The position numbers and the translations under genes are program-made. Below are positions 44,072-52,350 of a DNA stretch of 64,000 nucleotides, piece by piece. Under the pieces are notes generated by a model, which did no database searches, was not told the DNA's origin, and was given only the letters and a program-made list of their open reading frames with translations. The DNA is from an uncultured Lachnospiraceae bacterium (GTDB taxonomy: Bacteria > Bacillota > Clostridia > Lachnospirales > Lachnospiraceae), in contig CAJTWM010000003.1 in NCBI GenBank assembly GCA_910579805.1, forward strand, positions 124,001 through 188,000, read 5' to 3'. Positions within the stretch are counted from its first letter, which is position 1; each line of letters begins with the position of its first letter.

Positions 44072-44143
44072 GTGACTTATGTTAATTTGATAACAAAAGA
44101 TGAATTAAAAAAGTACGCAGATAGGAGAAATTATGAGAGATAA
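44072..44143 (+). CDS. possible 23-residue upstream ORF coupled to the double-XRE gene
   Basis: Starts at GTG with AAGGAA five bases upstream, encodes MTYVNLITKDELKKYADRRN plus three residues, and stops at 44141-44143. It overlaps the regulator's start by 11 bases in another frame. It could couple or meter translation of the regulator. No homology is recognised, so it may be chance. Confidence 0.3.
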   Translation: MTYVNLITKDELKKYADRRNYER

Positions 44144-45968
44144 AAATAGTGGAAAGATGATTTTCACATTAAGATCACATTATAAAATTTCTATGGAAAA
44201 GTTAGCAAAGGGCATTTGTTCTATTACTTCATTATCAAGATTTGAGTCTTGCGAAAGGATACCTGATAAGTTATTGTTGGATGCTTTACTGCAAAGGCTT
44301 GGAAAGTCCTCAGATAAATTGGAAGCGATCATGACAGTTGCGGATTATAGATTATTTGTACATAGGGAAAAGATTGAGGAATGCATTATTACGGAAGATT
44401 ATAAAACAGCGAAAGAGCTTTTGTCAGAGTATGAAAAAAAGCATAAGGCAAAAGAACCCGTACACATGCAGTATATATTAAAAATGAAAGCGATCTTGTG
44501 CGAGCTGGAAGAAAGAGACATAGAAAATAGTAGAAGATATATTGAAGAAGCGATTCGCGTTTCCATGCCGGAAGGTGAAAAAAGCGCCATAGAAAACGCA
44601 TTATTATCAAAATCGGAAATACAGCTTATTTTAATGAAGATCTATTACAATGATTCGGAAGAAGAGGACGAAGAAACTTTGGTTCTTTTAAAGCAGTTGA
44701 ATCATTATGTAAGATGCCATTATACGGACGAGGAAGAACTGGTAAAAATTTACGCTAAGATAATCCGGGTAGAAGCAAAGATCCTGTTGAGAAAAGAAAA
44801 TTATGAAAAAGCAGTCGAGGTATGTGAATCGGCATTGGCGCTGCTACGGAACAACGGAGTATTACTGGATTTTGACGAGATATTATCCATGTTGATAGAA
44901 GGTTTAGAGCATACAAAAGATCAGTCCCGAAAGCTGCAGAAGATGAAGAAATGGGAAACGGTATTAAGCGGTCTTTATAAAGAATATGAAATCCTCCGGC
45001 CCAAGGGAAGTATGAAACTACTGATGGAAAACAGTCAGTGCGAAATATTCTTACTGAATGAGATCATTAAAAAAGGACGCAAAGCGAAAGGTTTATCTCA
45101 AGAAGCTTTAAGTGAAGGAATATGCACGCCGGAAAATCTTTCGGCGATAGAAAGCGGGAGGAGAGCGCCAAATATTAAGAATTATGGTAAGATTTTGGAA
45201 AAGTTAGGCGTTCACAAAGGTTACTATAACAGTTATCTGTCCGATGAAAAATTTGATATTCAGGAATATAGAAGAGAATGTAACAGATTGATGTATTTCA
45301 AAAAATATGAAGAAATTGAACCTCTTCTGAATAAAATCGAAGAAGTGATTGATATCTGTATACCGGTCAATCACCAATATATTTTATTTAATCGAACAAT
45401 GCTCCAATATTATAGAAAAGAACTATCGGAAACAGAAGCGTTGAACAATGCAATTAGTGCGTTAGAATTGACTATGGAATATAATGACGGCAACTTTAGG
45501 ACAGATTCCAGTCCATCGCAGGAAGAGGCTAAAATTCTTAATTTTATCGGCATTATATATAGTATTATGGATAAAAAAGAGATAGCGGTTCAATTATATA
45601 AAAAAGTATTGCAAAGTTATGAGGCAAGCAAAGTATTAGCAAAAGGGCATTATATTGGAAAAAGTTTGATTATGGGAAATTTGTGTATGTTTTTAGAAGA
45701 AATAGACGAAGTCGAAGAAAGTATGGAAGTAGCGGAAAAGGGAATCAGACAAGCTTTGAAATGTGGAAGGATTACAATGCTACCAGTATTTTTAACAAAT
45801 CAATCCTGTTGTTTAGAAAAGAAAAGCGGAAAAAATAAAAGATCTTGTAAACAATATTTAGAACAGGCCTTTTATTTAAGCGCTATCGTAAATAATGATT
45901 ATTTTAAAAATACAATTAAAAAACATTATTTAGCATACTTTGGAGATGTTGATGAGATCATTGATTAA
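44133..45968 (+). CDS. tandem XRE-TPR regulator (RRNPP/Rgg-like)
   Basis: 611 residues made of two similar halves. Each begins with an XRE-type helix-turn-helix: about 12-60 (SMEKLAKGICSITSLSRFES, IPDKLLLDALLQRLG) and about 309-362 (GLSQEALSEGICTPENLSAIE, PNIKNYGKILEKLGV). Each is followed by TPR-like helices. The GICS..SLSRFE pattern resembles Rgg/MutR/PlcR-class regulators, which bind exported-and-imported peptides through their TPRs. No signal peptide. GATAGGAG precedes the ATG. Doubling of HTH plus TPR within one chain is unusual for that class. A secreted-peptide ORF lies 1.2 kb away. The role is inferred. Confidence 0.85.
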   Translation: MRDKNSGKMIFTLRSHYKISMEKLAKGICSITSLSRFESCERIPDKLLLDALLQRLGKSSDKLEAIMTVADYRLFVHREKIEECIITEDYKTAKELLSEYEKKHKAKEPVHMQYILKMKAILCELEERDIENSRRYIEEAIRVSMPEGEKSAIENALLSKSEIQLILMKIYYNDSEEEDEETLVLLKQLNHYVRCHYTDEEELVKIYAKIIRVEAKILLRKENYEKAVEVCESALALLRNNGVLLDFDEILSMLIEGLEHTKDQSRKLQKMKKWETVLSGLYKEYEILRPKGSMKLLMENSQCEIFLLNEIIKKGRKAKGLSQEALSEGICTPENLSAIESGRRAPNIKNYGKILEKLGVHKGYYNSYLSDEKFDIQEYRRECNRLMYFKKYEEIEPLLNKIEEVIDICIPVNHQYILFNRTMLQYYRKELSETEALNNAISALELTMEYNDGNFRTDSSPSQEEAKILNFIGIIYSIMDKKEIAVQLYKKVLQSYEASKVLAKGHYIGKSLIMGNLCMFLEEIDEVEESMEVAEKGIRQALKCGRITMLPVFLTNQSCCLEKKSGKNKRSCKQYLEQAFYLSAIVNNDYFKNTIKKHYLAYFGDVDEIID

Positions 45969-45995
45969 TTCTAATTATGATTCATTTGTTATCAT

Positions 45996-46028
45996 AGTAA
46001 GCGCCTAGTTTGGAACCAGGCGCTTACT
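45996..46028. terminator. bidirectional hairpin between convergent genes
   Basis: AGTAAGCGCCT, 11-base loop, AGGCGCTTACT; a perfect 11-bp stem. T-runs are poor, so its strength as a terminator is uncertain. Confidence 0.55.
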
Positions 46029-46060
46029 GCTGAGTAACTTTTGACTTTTATATTCACTTA

Positions 46061-46927
46061 TTATTTGAAAAATAATTTCTTTGTTTTTTCTACAAAATCC
46101 TGATCATCGTTTATAAGATCGATCATGATTCCCGTTGCCATGCCTTGCGTATATTTTGAAGTATTGACAACTTTTAAAAATTGTTCCATTCCCTTTTTTA
46201 TAATAGACTTCAAAGACTTATTATAATCTTTATCAATGTAATGATAATCATCGTCCTGATAATTGGAATGATTGGAGATTGTGATTTCATCTCCTCTATG
46301 CTTTCTTATCTGCTGATAAAAATATTTATATTCTCTATGGTATTTCTGTTCCATATGTTTATTTGTCTGTTGGATTCCGACAAATGCTTCAATCTGTCCT
46401 GTATATAATTTATATGCTTCATTAAGCGCCGCTATATCTTCCTTCAAATTCATACATTTTAAGCCAATCTCATCATAAGAGAGCCAACGGTCGCCTTCTT
46501 TGTGTTTTTCAACCAGTCTGTTATAAACCGTTTCATACGCGCTCATTGCAGATACCAGCCAATCTTTTACGTTTAAATTAGCGCCGTTTGCATTTCTTTT
46601 TTCTAATTCCTGACCGCCGGTTTCTCTCAATTCACTCCAAAGATCCCGGATAACCTGCATTTCTTTTGAACCGTCTTTCACAACAGCTTTTTCCAGCTCT
46701 TTTTCAAACTGATCTAATGTATTTGTATAAGGTGCATTTCCCAAACCGGACTGATCCAAGGTTTTTCTTAATGCGAAAAATCCCTCTTCTGAAATAGATA
46801 CTGCAACTGCTTCTCCATTTTTTAAACCTGCTTGCGGGTTTACCAATTGTTCTTTCTTTGATACAGATGTTTTTGCTGTATCAAGTACATATGTATTAGG
46901 ATTATATTCGGGTTTTTGAATTTCCAT
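46061..46927 (-). CDS. unrecognised 288-residue protein next to the peptide ORF
   Basis: I do not recognise this protein. It has no signal peptide or membrane segment. It opens with MEIQKPEYNPNTYVLDTAKT, then a short motif VAVSISEEGFFALRKTLD of a kind seen near the N-terminus of several surface- or flagella-related Clostridial families. The rest is mostly charged helix with many Tyr (YHREYKYFYQQI, DDDYHYIDKDYN). A start at 47038 is open, but the ATG at 46927 follows AAAGGAG at 8-base spacing. It is downstream of the secreted-peptide ORF on the same strand, with a 222-bp gap holding a hairpin, and convergent with the double-XRE gene. Confidence 0.75.
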   Translation of the reverse strand: MEIQKPEYNPNTYVLDTAKTSVSKKEQLVNPQAGLKNGEAVAVSISEEGFFALRKTLDQSGLGNAPYTNTLDQFEKELEKAVVKDGSKEMQVIRDLWSELRETGGQELEKRNANGANLNVKDWLVSAMSAYETVYNRLVEKHKEGDRWLSYDEIGLKCMNLKEDIAALNEAYKLYTGQIEAFVGIQQTNKHMEQKYHREYKYFYQQIRKHRGDEITISNHSNYQDDDYHYIDKDYNKSLKSIIKKGMEQFLKVVNTSKYTQGMATGIMIDLINDDQDFVEKTKKLFFK

Positions 46928-46990
46928 ATAGTTGTCTCCTTTTATCACTGCACTAAGATGGTTAATAGGTTTTGGACAACTGTAGTGTCG

Positions 46991-47032
46991 ATCCCTGTAT
47001 CTTTTTCGTATACATGGCAAGGATACAGGGAT
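46991..47032 (-). other. long-loop hairpin in the leader of the 288-residue gene
   Basis: Perfect 11-bp stem (ATCCCTGTATC at 46991-47001 with GATACAGGGAT at 47022-47032) and a 20-base loop. No T-run follows, so it is not a normal terminator. It could be a processing, stabilising or protein-binding site between the peptide ORF and the next gene. Confidence 0.55.
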
Positions 47033-47149
47033 TTGCAAAACTGTCGGAAAACTTTAAATTCATTGCTGATGACTATAGTGTTTATTTCCTCATCATAATG
47101 GAATTCCTAAAGAAGTGGGGAAATACGTTGCATTTTTTATAAAGAAATA

Positions 47150-47287
47150 TTAAAAATAATTCCAATTAGGCTCAAGAATAGAATAAGTTGACACAGATCC
47201 TGCCGGATTTTCCGGATCCATGCCCGGTAAGAAAAATCCAAAAATAAGTATCGCTGCAAATAAAGTTGATAAAATTTTCTTTTTCAT
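47150..47287 (-). CDS. 45-residue putative secreted peptide
   Basis: A short ORF with a strong ribosome-binding site (AAAAGGAG, 8 bases before the ATG). It encodes a lysine-rich N-terminus and hydrophobic core (MKKKILSTLFAAILIFGFF), a break at LPGMDPENPAG, then SVSTYSILEPNWNYF and stop. The first 22 residues look like a signal peptide; the remaining 23 have an aromatic C-terminus. This is the layout of RRNPP-type signalling pro-peptides. It lies upstream of the 288-residue gene and near the double-XRE gene. No homologue is recognised; a small exported protein unrelated to signalling is the main alternative. Confidence 0.65.
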   Translation of the reverse strand: MKKKILSTLFAAILIFGFFLPGMDPENPAGSVSTYSILEPNWNYF

Positions 47288-47348
47288 AGCTGAAACTCCT
47301 TTTCCTTTGTTTATTATTGTATTGATTGGTTACAAGATAACTCTACAC

Positions 47349-47361
47349 ATTTCATTGAAAT
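47349..47361. promoter_or_regulatory. inverted repeat upstream of the peptide ORF
   Basis: ATTTCATTGAAAT, a perfect 6-base inverted repeat about 62 bases before the peptide start. Ten bases beyond, CATGAAGTAT (47367-47376) is repeated inverted at 47453-47462. Either could be an operator for an XRE-type regulator. Confidence 0.4.
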
Positions 47362-47417
47362 AATCCCATGAAGTATTTGGAAAAATTTGGATTTTGTGCT
47401 TTATTTTTTATGAAAAA

Positions 47418-47537
47418 TTAAAAAAATTTTAAAAAATAGAAATTTTTTCCGCATACTTCATGTTCATATTTGAAAAAATAGGTTATTATCACATTGTTGG
47501 ATATGATTACTACATACACCACAATCATAAACAACAT
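47418..47537 (-). CDS. possible 39-residue hydrophobic peptide
   Basis: MLFMIVVYVVIISNNVIIT followed by a charged, aromatic tail (YFFKYEHEVCGKNFYFLKFF). GTGGGAG lies four bases before the ATG, rather close. One membrane helix plus a charged tail is the layout of type I toxins and small membrane peptides. It is antisense to the probable short plus-strand transcript that ends at 47630. The coding evidence is weak. Confidence 0.25.
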   Translation of the reverse strand: MLFMIVVYVVIISNNVIITYFFKYEHEVCGKNFYFLKFF

Positions 47538-47585
47538 AAAACTCCCACCAAATTGCATCAAGAAGAGGGAAACTTGACGCGGAAG

Positions 47586-47630
47586 AAAGGCATTTTGAAT
47601 GACTTGCACACCATTCAAAATGCCTTTTTT
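47586..47630 (+). terminator. strong orphan terminator
   Basis: A perfect 16-bp stem (47586-47601 with 47612-47627) around ACTTGCACAC, followed by a run of six T on the plus strand. No plus-strand gene precedes it: the 520-bp gap 47288-47808 has only the peptide ORF's upstream sequence, the minus-strand hydrophobic ORF and AT-rich DNA. It implies an unannotated short transcript in the plus direction. Confidence 0.7.
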
Positions 47631-47808
47631 CTTTGTATGGATGAGAAATAATTCCCAGTGGATAAAATTAGTAAAATAAATACATGAAATAGATATAAAA
47701 AGTAAATTGCGGGATAGGCGTCCGGATATTATAATCAATGTAACAGAATGGCAGAAAATAATTTTCTTCTTGATCTTTGCTATATGAAATATACAGACGG
47801 GAGTTAAC

Positions 47809-49617
47809 GTGAAAAGAATCAAATTGTTGAATTGGGTGTCCGGAGTAATAAGCAGGGCAAAAATAAAACGACAGCTATATATCGTGTATGTATTCGCCGT
47901 TTTTTTGCCGATTGTAATACTTGGAGGGTTTCTTTTACTTTATACGGCAAAACTCTTAACTAATTACCATGAAGATCTTATGGAATCCGATAATTTAAGG
48001 GTGAAAACGATCTTATTTGAGATCACTACACAGGTCTATAATATATCGGAAAATATTTCTTCCAATGCGGTACTCAGAAATGTCTTAGCCGGCGAGTATG
48101 CGGAAAAGAACGATTTTCTTACGGCGGCGAACTGGTATTATGGCATGGATGATTATATGAGTAATTACGCGGAGATCGAAGCGATACAGATATATACGGA
48201 TAATCCGCATATATATGCTTATAAGCAATATATACCGGTGACAAATGAAATAGCGGAGACGCCATGGTATCAAAAAGCGATAAATCAGTCCAGTGTTTTT
48301 TGGGTTCCTGTGAAGAATATTGATGTGCATGGAAATGAGTATTGGAGTTTATGCCTGATCCGTAAAATCCCGCTTGTAAATTCGGAATATCATAGCGTGC
48401 TTGTTATAAAGCTCAGTGATAATTACTTTAGGACGAGAATAGAAGGCAATGAATATGTGGTCATGGCATCAATAGACGAAGAAGGATGCTTTTATAGTTC
48501 TATGCGGGATTTTTACGGTAAAAATCAGGAAGTGGAGATCGATTTTGAAGAAGATTATTTTTCTTATACGGGAGAGGAACATATAAACGGAAAGAAATAC
48601 CTTACTTCTGTTTCTACGATGCATATGTACAAATCAGATTCTAAAATATATATTACAACCGTAGATCTACATGCGTATGATAATATAAAAAGTATTTTGT
48701 GGACATGTACATTGATTCTTGGAGTAGCCATTGTCCTTCCCGGAATTTTGATTCATTTCTTTACGGGATATTTTACGGGGCGTGTGAATACCCTCCGTGC
48801 GGAGATGCATAAAGCGAGTACGGAAGATTATGATATTATTCCGACTTTCAGGGGACAGGACGAGCTTTCAGAGGCATTTGCAGATTTACAGACTATGGTG
48901 CAGATGATAAAAGAAAAAGACGCCAAAATGTACAAAGCGATGATCAATGAAAAAGAGCTGTTAAACGAACAGCAGGTCATGGAATTTAAAATGCTGGCAA
49001 GCCAGATCAATCCTCACTTTTTATATAATACGCTGGAATCGATCAGAATGAAAGCGTTTACTGCAGGGGATAGGGAAGTGGCTACCGCAATAAAACTTTT
49101 AGGAAAATCCATGAGATATGTGCTTGAAAATACGGGAACTGCTTTTACTACATTAGATAAAGAGCTGGACTATATTGAAACTTATATCACAATTCAAAAA
49201 TTAAGATTTGGAGACAGAGTGAATTATTGTCTGCAGGTACAGGAAGATTTGGAACTTGAAATGTACAGAATACTGCCATTGCTGTTACAGCCTATTGTTG
49301 AAAATGCGATTTTGCATGGGTTGGAGGAAGGGGGAGAAAACGGGCAGATCAATGTCTGTATATCAGCGGATGAAGAAAATCTCCACATTGTTATTGAAGA
49401 TAACGGGAGGGGGATAACAAAGGAAGAATTAGAAAAGGTGCGTAAAAAGTTGAATACGGAAAACCCTGAATTAAAGACAAGCATAGGTCTTTATAATATT
49501 AATGAACGCATCAAACTCTGTTACGGAAAGGAACATGGAATACGCATTGAAAGCGCGGTCGCAAAAGGAACTGCAGTATTTCTTGATCTTCCGTTGTCTT
49601 TTGTGGGACAAGAGTAA
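47809..49617 (+). CDS. YesM-type sensor histidine kinase
   Basis: 602-residue membrane kinase of the YesM/LytS type. Two transmembrane helices (about 22-44, PIVILGGFLLLY, and 295-318, LILGVAIVLPGILIHFF) enclose an extracellular sensor of about 250 residues. A HAMP-like segment precedes the His-kinase region with the phospho-His in SQINPHFLYNTLESIRM (near residue 404). HATPase motifs: PIVENAILHGLEEGG and DNGRGI. Start is GTG after CAGACGGGAG. Such kinases sense sugars or peptides, often with a binding protein. The YesN-type regulator at 54561 is its probable partner. Confidence 0.93.
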   Translation: MKRIKLLNWVSGVISRAKIKRQLYIVYVFAVFLPIVILGGFLLLYTAKLLTNYHEDLMESDNLRVKTILFEITTQVYNISENISSNAVLRNVLAGEYAEKNDFLTAANWYYGMDDYMSNYAEIEAIQIYTDNPHIYAYKQYIPVTNEIAETPWYQKAINQSSVFWVPVKNIDVHGNEYWSLCLIRKIPLVNSEYHSVLVIKLSDNYFRTRIEGNEYVVMASIDEEGCFYSSMRDFYGKNQEVEIDFEEDYFSYTGEEHINGKKYLTSVSTMHMYKSDSKIYITTVDLHAYDNIKSILWTCTLILGVAIVLPGILIHFFTGYFTGRVNTLRAEMHKASTEDYDIIPTFRGQDELSEAFADLQTMVQMIKEKDAKMYKAMINEKELLNEQQVMEFKMLASQINPHFLYNTLESIRMKAFTAGDREVATAIKLLGKSMRYVLENTGTAFTTLDKELDYIETYITIQKLRFGDRVNYCLQVQEDLELEMYRILPLLLQPIVENAILHGLEEGGENGQINVCISADEENLHIVIEDNGRGITKEELEKVRKKLNTENPELKTSIGLYNINERIKLCYGKEHGIRIESAVAKGTAVFLDLPLSFVGQE

Positions 49618-49656
49618 AAATTTGATGACAATAAAAAGAAAAGGAGAATAACGAAC

Positions 49657-50487
49657 ATGATACATAAGATCATACCAATGGAGACAAAAAATTCATCAAA
49701 AAACGCGAAACTGACCACTTATATACTAGATCATTCAGAGGAAATCGGAATCGTAAAACGTCCGGCGATCGTGGTCTGTCCGGGGGGAGGATATGAGTTC
49801 CTTTCCGACAGAGAAGCGGAAATGGTAGCGCTGCAATTAAATTCTTTCGGATATCATGCAGTCGTTTTACGCTATTCCGTTGCACCGGACGCGGTTTATC
49901 CGACAGCGCTCATAGAACTTGCAAATGCAGTTTCCTTACTTCGTAAAAATGCAGAAGAGTGGCATATCGATACAGAGCGTATTTTGGTACAGGGATTTTC
50001 GGCAGGAGGCCACCTTGCAGCAAGTTATGGTATGTTTTGGAGTGAAAAATTTATAGCAGAGGAATTGTGCGTTCCTTCGCAGGAATTAAGGCCTAACGGG
50101 ATGATTCTTTGCTATCCGGTCATCACTTCGGGAGAATATGCACATAGGTCGTCTTTTGAAAAACTTTTGGGAGACAGATATGACGAACTGGTGGAGAAAA
50201 TGTCTTTGGAAACGCAGGTAAATGAAAATACTCCGCAGACGTTTCTTTGGCATACTTATACTGACGACTGCGTACCGGTGCAAAATTCCCTGCTGCTGAT
50301 CGAAGCAATGTTGCAGAAAAAGATTCCGGTGGAATTTCATATGTATCCGTCCGGCGGACATGGCTTAGGACTGGCAAATAAAACAACGGCGAATCCGGGC
50401 GGTTACGGAGTACAGAAAAACTGTGAATCCTGGATGGGACTTTTAAAAATATGGCTGGAGGATAACTATCCGATCGAATTAGTTTAG
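49657..50487 (+). CDS. carbohydrate esterase-like alpha/beta hydrolase
   Basis: 276-residue cytoplasmic hydrolase. The oxyanion motif CPGGGYEFLS, nucleophile elbow GFSAGGHLAAS (Ser near residue 114), an acid in HTYTDDCVP and His in SGGHGLGLA give a complete triad. The pattern matches acetyl-xylan/acetyl-oligosaccharide esterases found in Clostridial sugar-use loci. It would remove acetyl groups from imported oligosaccharides. It sits between the sensor kinase and the sugar-binding lipoprotein. Confidence 0.87.
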   Translation: MIHKIIPMETKNSSKNAKLTTYILDHSEEIGIVKRPAIVVCPGGGYEFLSDREAEMVALQLNSFGYHAVVLRYSVAPDAVYPTALIELANAVSLLRKNAEEWHIDTERILVQGFSAGGHLAASYGMFWSEKFIAEELCVPSQELRPNGMILCYPVITSGEYAHRSSFEKLLGDRYDELVEKMSLETQVNENTPQTFLWHTYTDDCVPVQNSLLLIEAMLQKKIPVEFHMYPSGGHGLGLANKTTANPGGYGVQKNCESWMGLLKIWLEDNYPIELV

Positions 50488-50573
50488 TATATACATAGGT
50501 TCTTTATTGGATTGGAGGCATACTGTATTTGATCCCCATGCTATATTGAATCAATATTATGGAGAAAAGGCTG

Positions 50574-52328
50574 ATGGGTAAAAAGACCAAAGTTTGGAAC
50601 AAAGTAATAAGTATGGTGGTTGTCTTATCATTTATGACGGGGATGTTTGGATGTAGCAGCAAAGAAAACGAAAAATGTCCGTATGATGAATTTATCGTTG
50701 TGGATGTATTTGATGCTCTGGCCAATTATCAAGGTATTCAGTCGGGATGGTTTGCGAAGATCGTAAAAGAAAAATTTAATATGGAGCTTAATATCATTGC
50801 GCCAAATGTAGCAGGCGGAGGCGCTACTCTTTTTGATGCCCGTGTGGCAGCAGGAAATATGGGTGACTTGATTATTTTTAGTGCGGAGAATGGCGACCTG
50901 CGTGATCTTGTCAATGCCGGTTTAATACTGGATATGAGTACGATGTTTGCAAATAAAGGAATTATGCGCTATGAAAATGCGATAAGGGCATTAAATGATT
51001 CTTTGGATAATACTGCTGTCTATGCGGTTCCCTCCGAAATTTCTGCTAGTCCCGCTACAATTTCCAGTGAAGCATTAGATTTAAACTATGGATCGTATTT
51101 GCGATGGGATATTTATGCGGAGCTTGGTTATCCGGAGATACATACATTGGAAGACCTGCTGCCAATTTTAAAACAAATGCAGGAAATGCAGCCTTATAGT
51201 GACAGCGGAGAACCAACGTATGCATTCAGTTTTTTCAGAGATTGGGATGCAAACTTAATGAATGCCGCAAAGCAGCCTGCCTGTTTCTATGGATATGATG
51301 AATATGGTTTTATATTATTGAAAGCGGACAGCTTTGACTATCAAAGTGTGATCGATGAGGATTCTTTGTATATACGGAATCTTAAATTATTTTTTGAAGC
51401 AAATCAAATGGGATTGGTAGATCCGGATTCCGGCGCACAGAATTATAATACGGTATTTGAAAAGTATGAAGATGGCCAGATATTATTTTGCCCGTGGCCC
51501 TGGCTGGGACAGGCGGCATATAATACCGAAGAGCATACTTCACAGGGAAAGGGATTCATGATCGTACCTATTTCGGATTTACAGATTTATTCTTACGGAT
51601 GCCGGCCGGAAGGGAATACGAAAACGGCGATTGCAATCGGATCCGGTGCACAGGACCCGGAACGGCTCGCGGATTTTATTGATTGGCTTTATTCGCCGGA
51701 AGGGATTATATTAAACAGTGCGCAGCCAACTACGGATTCTTCGGCAGGGCCGGAAGGCCTGACATGGGAAATGACAGAAAACGGGCCGGTGCTGACTGAA
51801 TTCGGGAAGGATGCGCTGATCAGTAAGAAAACGGTCATGATGCCGGAGGAGTATGGGGGCGGTACATGGTTTGACGGTGTGTCTGTCCTAAATTATAAAG
51901 CGGTAGTTTTAATGGATCCTGATGAAAACGGATATCCTTATGCCTATAAATTATGGGATTCGGTACGTTCCCTGCAGCAAAATGCGCTTTTTGATGATTG
52001 GAGTCGATTTATGGATGCGCAGAGTAGTATCGAATATCTGAAGAAGAACGATCAGATTGTTATTTCGCCGGGATGCAACTTTAGTGAACCTATAGAAACG
52101 CTGGAGGTTACAACTGTCAGAAGTCAATGTAAGTCTGTGATTGTTGATTATTCTTGGCGTATGGTTTTTGCTAAAGATGAAGCGGAATTTTATTCTCTCT
52201 TAAAAGAAATGCAGGATACGGTAATCAGTCTTGGATATGAACAGGTACTTGAGGCGGACATAGAAAATGCAAAAGCGTATCATGAAGCGCGTATGGCTTC
52301 GGCGGAAAAATACGCTGTGATGGAATAA
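50574..52328 (+). CDS. sugar-binding lipoprotein (family 1 solute-binding protein)
   Basis: Extracellular lipoprotein with a signal peptide (KVISMVVVLSFMTGMFGC, lipobox Cys near residue 28). The mature part has the two-lobe pattern of LplA/YtcQ-like sugar-binding proteins: NIIAPNVAGGGATLFDARVA, SAENGDLRDLV, AIGSGAQDPERLADFIDWLYSPEGI. Such proteins deliver oligosaccharides to two permease subunits, but no permease gene is in this locus. The ATG at 50574 follows GGAGAAAAGG; an earlier ATG at 50559 lacks a ribosome-binding site. Confidence 0.9.
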   Translation: MGKKTKVWNKVISMVVVLSFMTGMFGCSSKENEKCPYDEFIVVDVFDALANYQGIQSGWFAKIVKEKFNMELNIIAPNVAGGGATLFDARVAAGNMGDLIIFSAENGDLRDLVNAGLILDMSTMFANKGIMRYENAIRALNDSLDNTAVYAVPSEISASPATISSEALDLNYGSYLRWDIYAELGYPEIHTLEDLLPILKQMQEMQPYSDSGEPTYAFSFFRDWDANLMNAAKQPACFYGYDEYGFILLKADSFDYQSVIDEDSLYIRNLKLFFEANQMGLVDPDSGAQNYNTVFEKYEDGQILFCPWPWLGQAAYNTEEHTSQGKGFMIVPISDLQIYSYGCRPEGNTKTAIAIGSGAQDPERLADFIDWLYSPEGIILNSAQPTTDSSAGPEGLTWEMTENGPVLTEFGKDALISKKTVMMPEEYGGGTWFDGVSVLNYKAVVLMDPDENGYPYAYKLWDSVRSLQQNALFDDWSRFMDAQSSIEYLKKNDQIVISPGCNFSEPIETLEVTTVRSQCKSVIVDYSWRMVFAKDEAEFYSLLKEMQDTVISLGYEQVLEADIENAKAYHEARMASAEKYAVME

Positions 52329-52350
52329 TGTTTTAGATTGGAGGAAAGCG

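Larger units (their letters stand above)
43801..44132. other. divergent regulatory gap between GH31 and the double-XRE gene
   Basis: 332 bp. It holds the GH31 promoter on the minus strand, direct repeats GTAAGCCC at 43836-43843 and 43851-43858 just downstream of that promoter (a possible operator), an A/T tract around 43925-43950, and the plus-strand extended -10 at 44025-44033. GAAAATGGGGTTTTC (43960-43974) is a small inverted repeat. Confidence 0.5.

Noticed and set aside
46991..47032. Hairpin considered as a rho-independent terminator
   Set aside because: A good stem but no T-run on either strand and a 20-base loop; listed as an unassigned hairpin.
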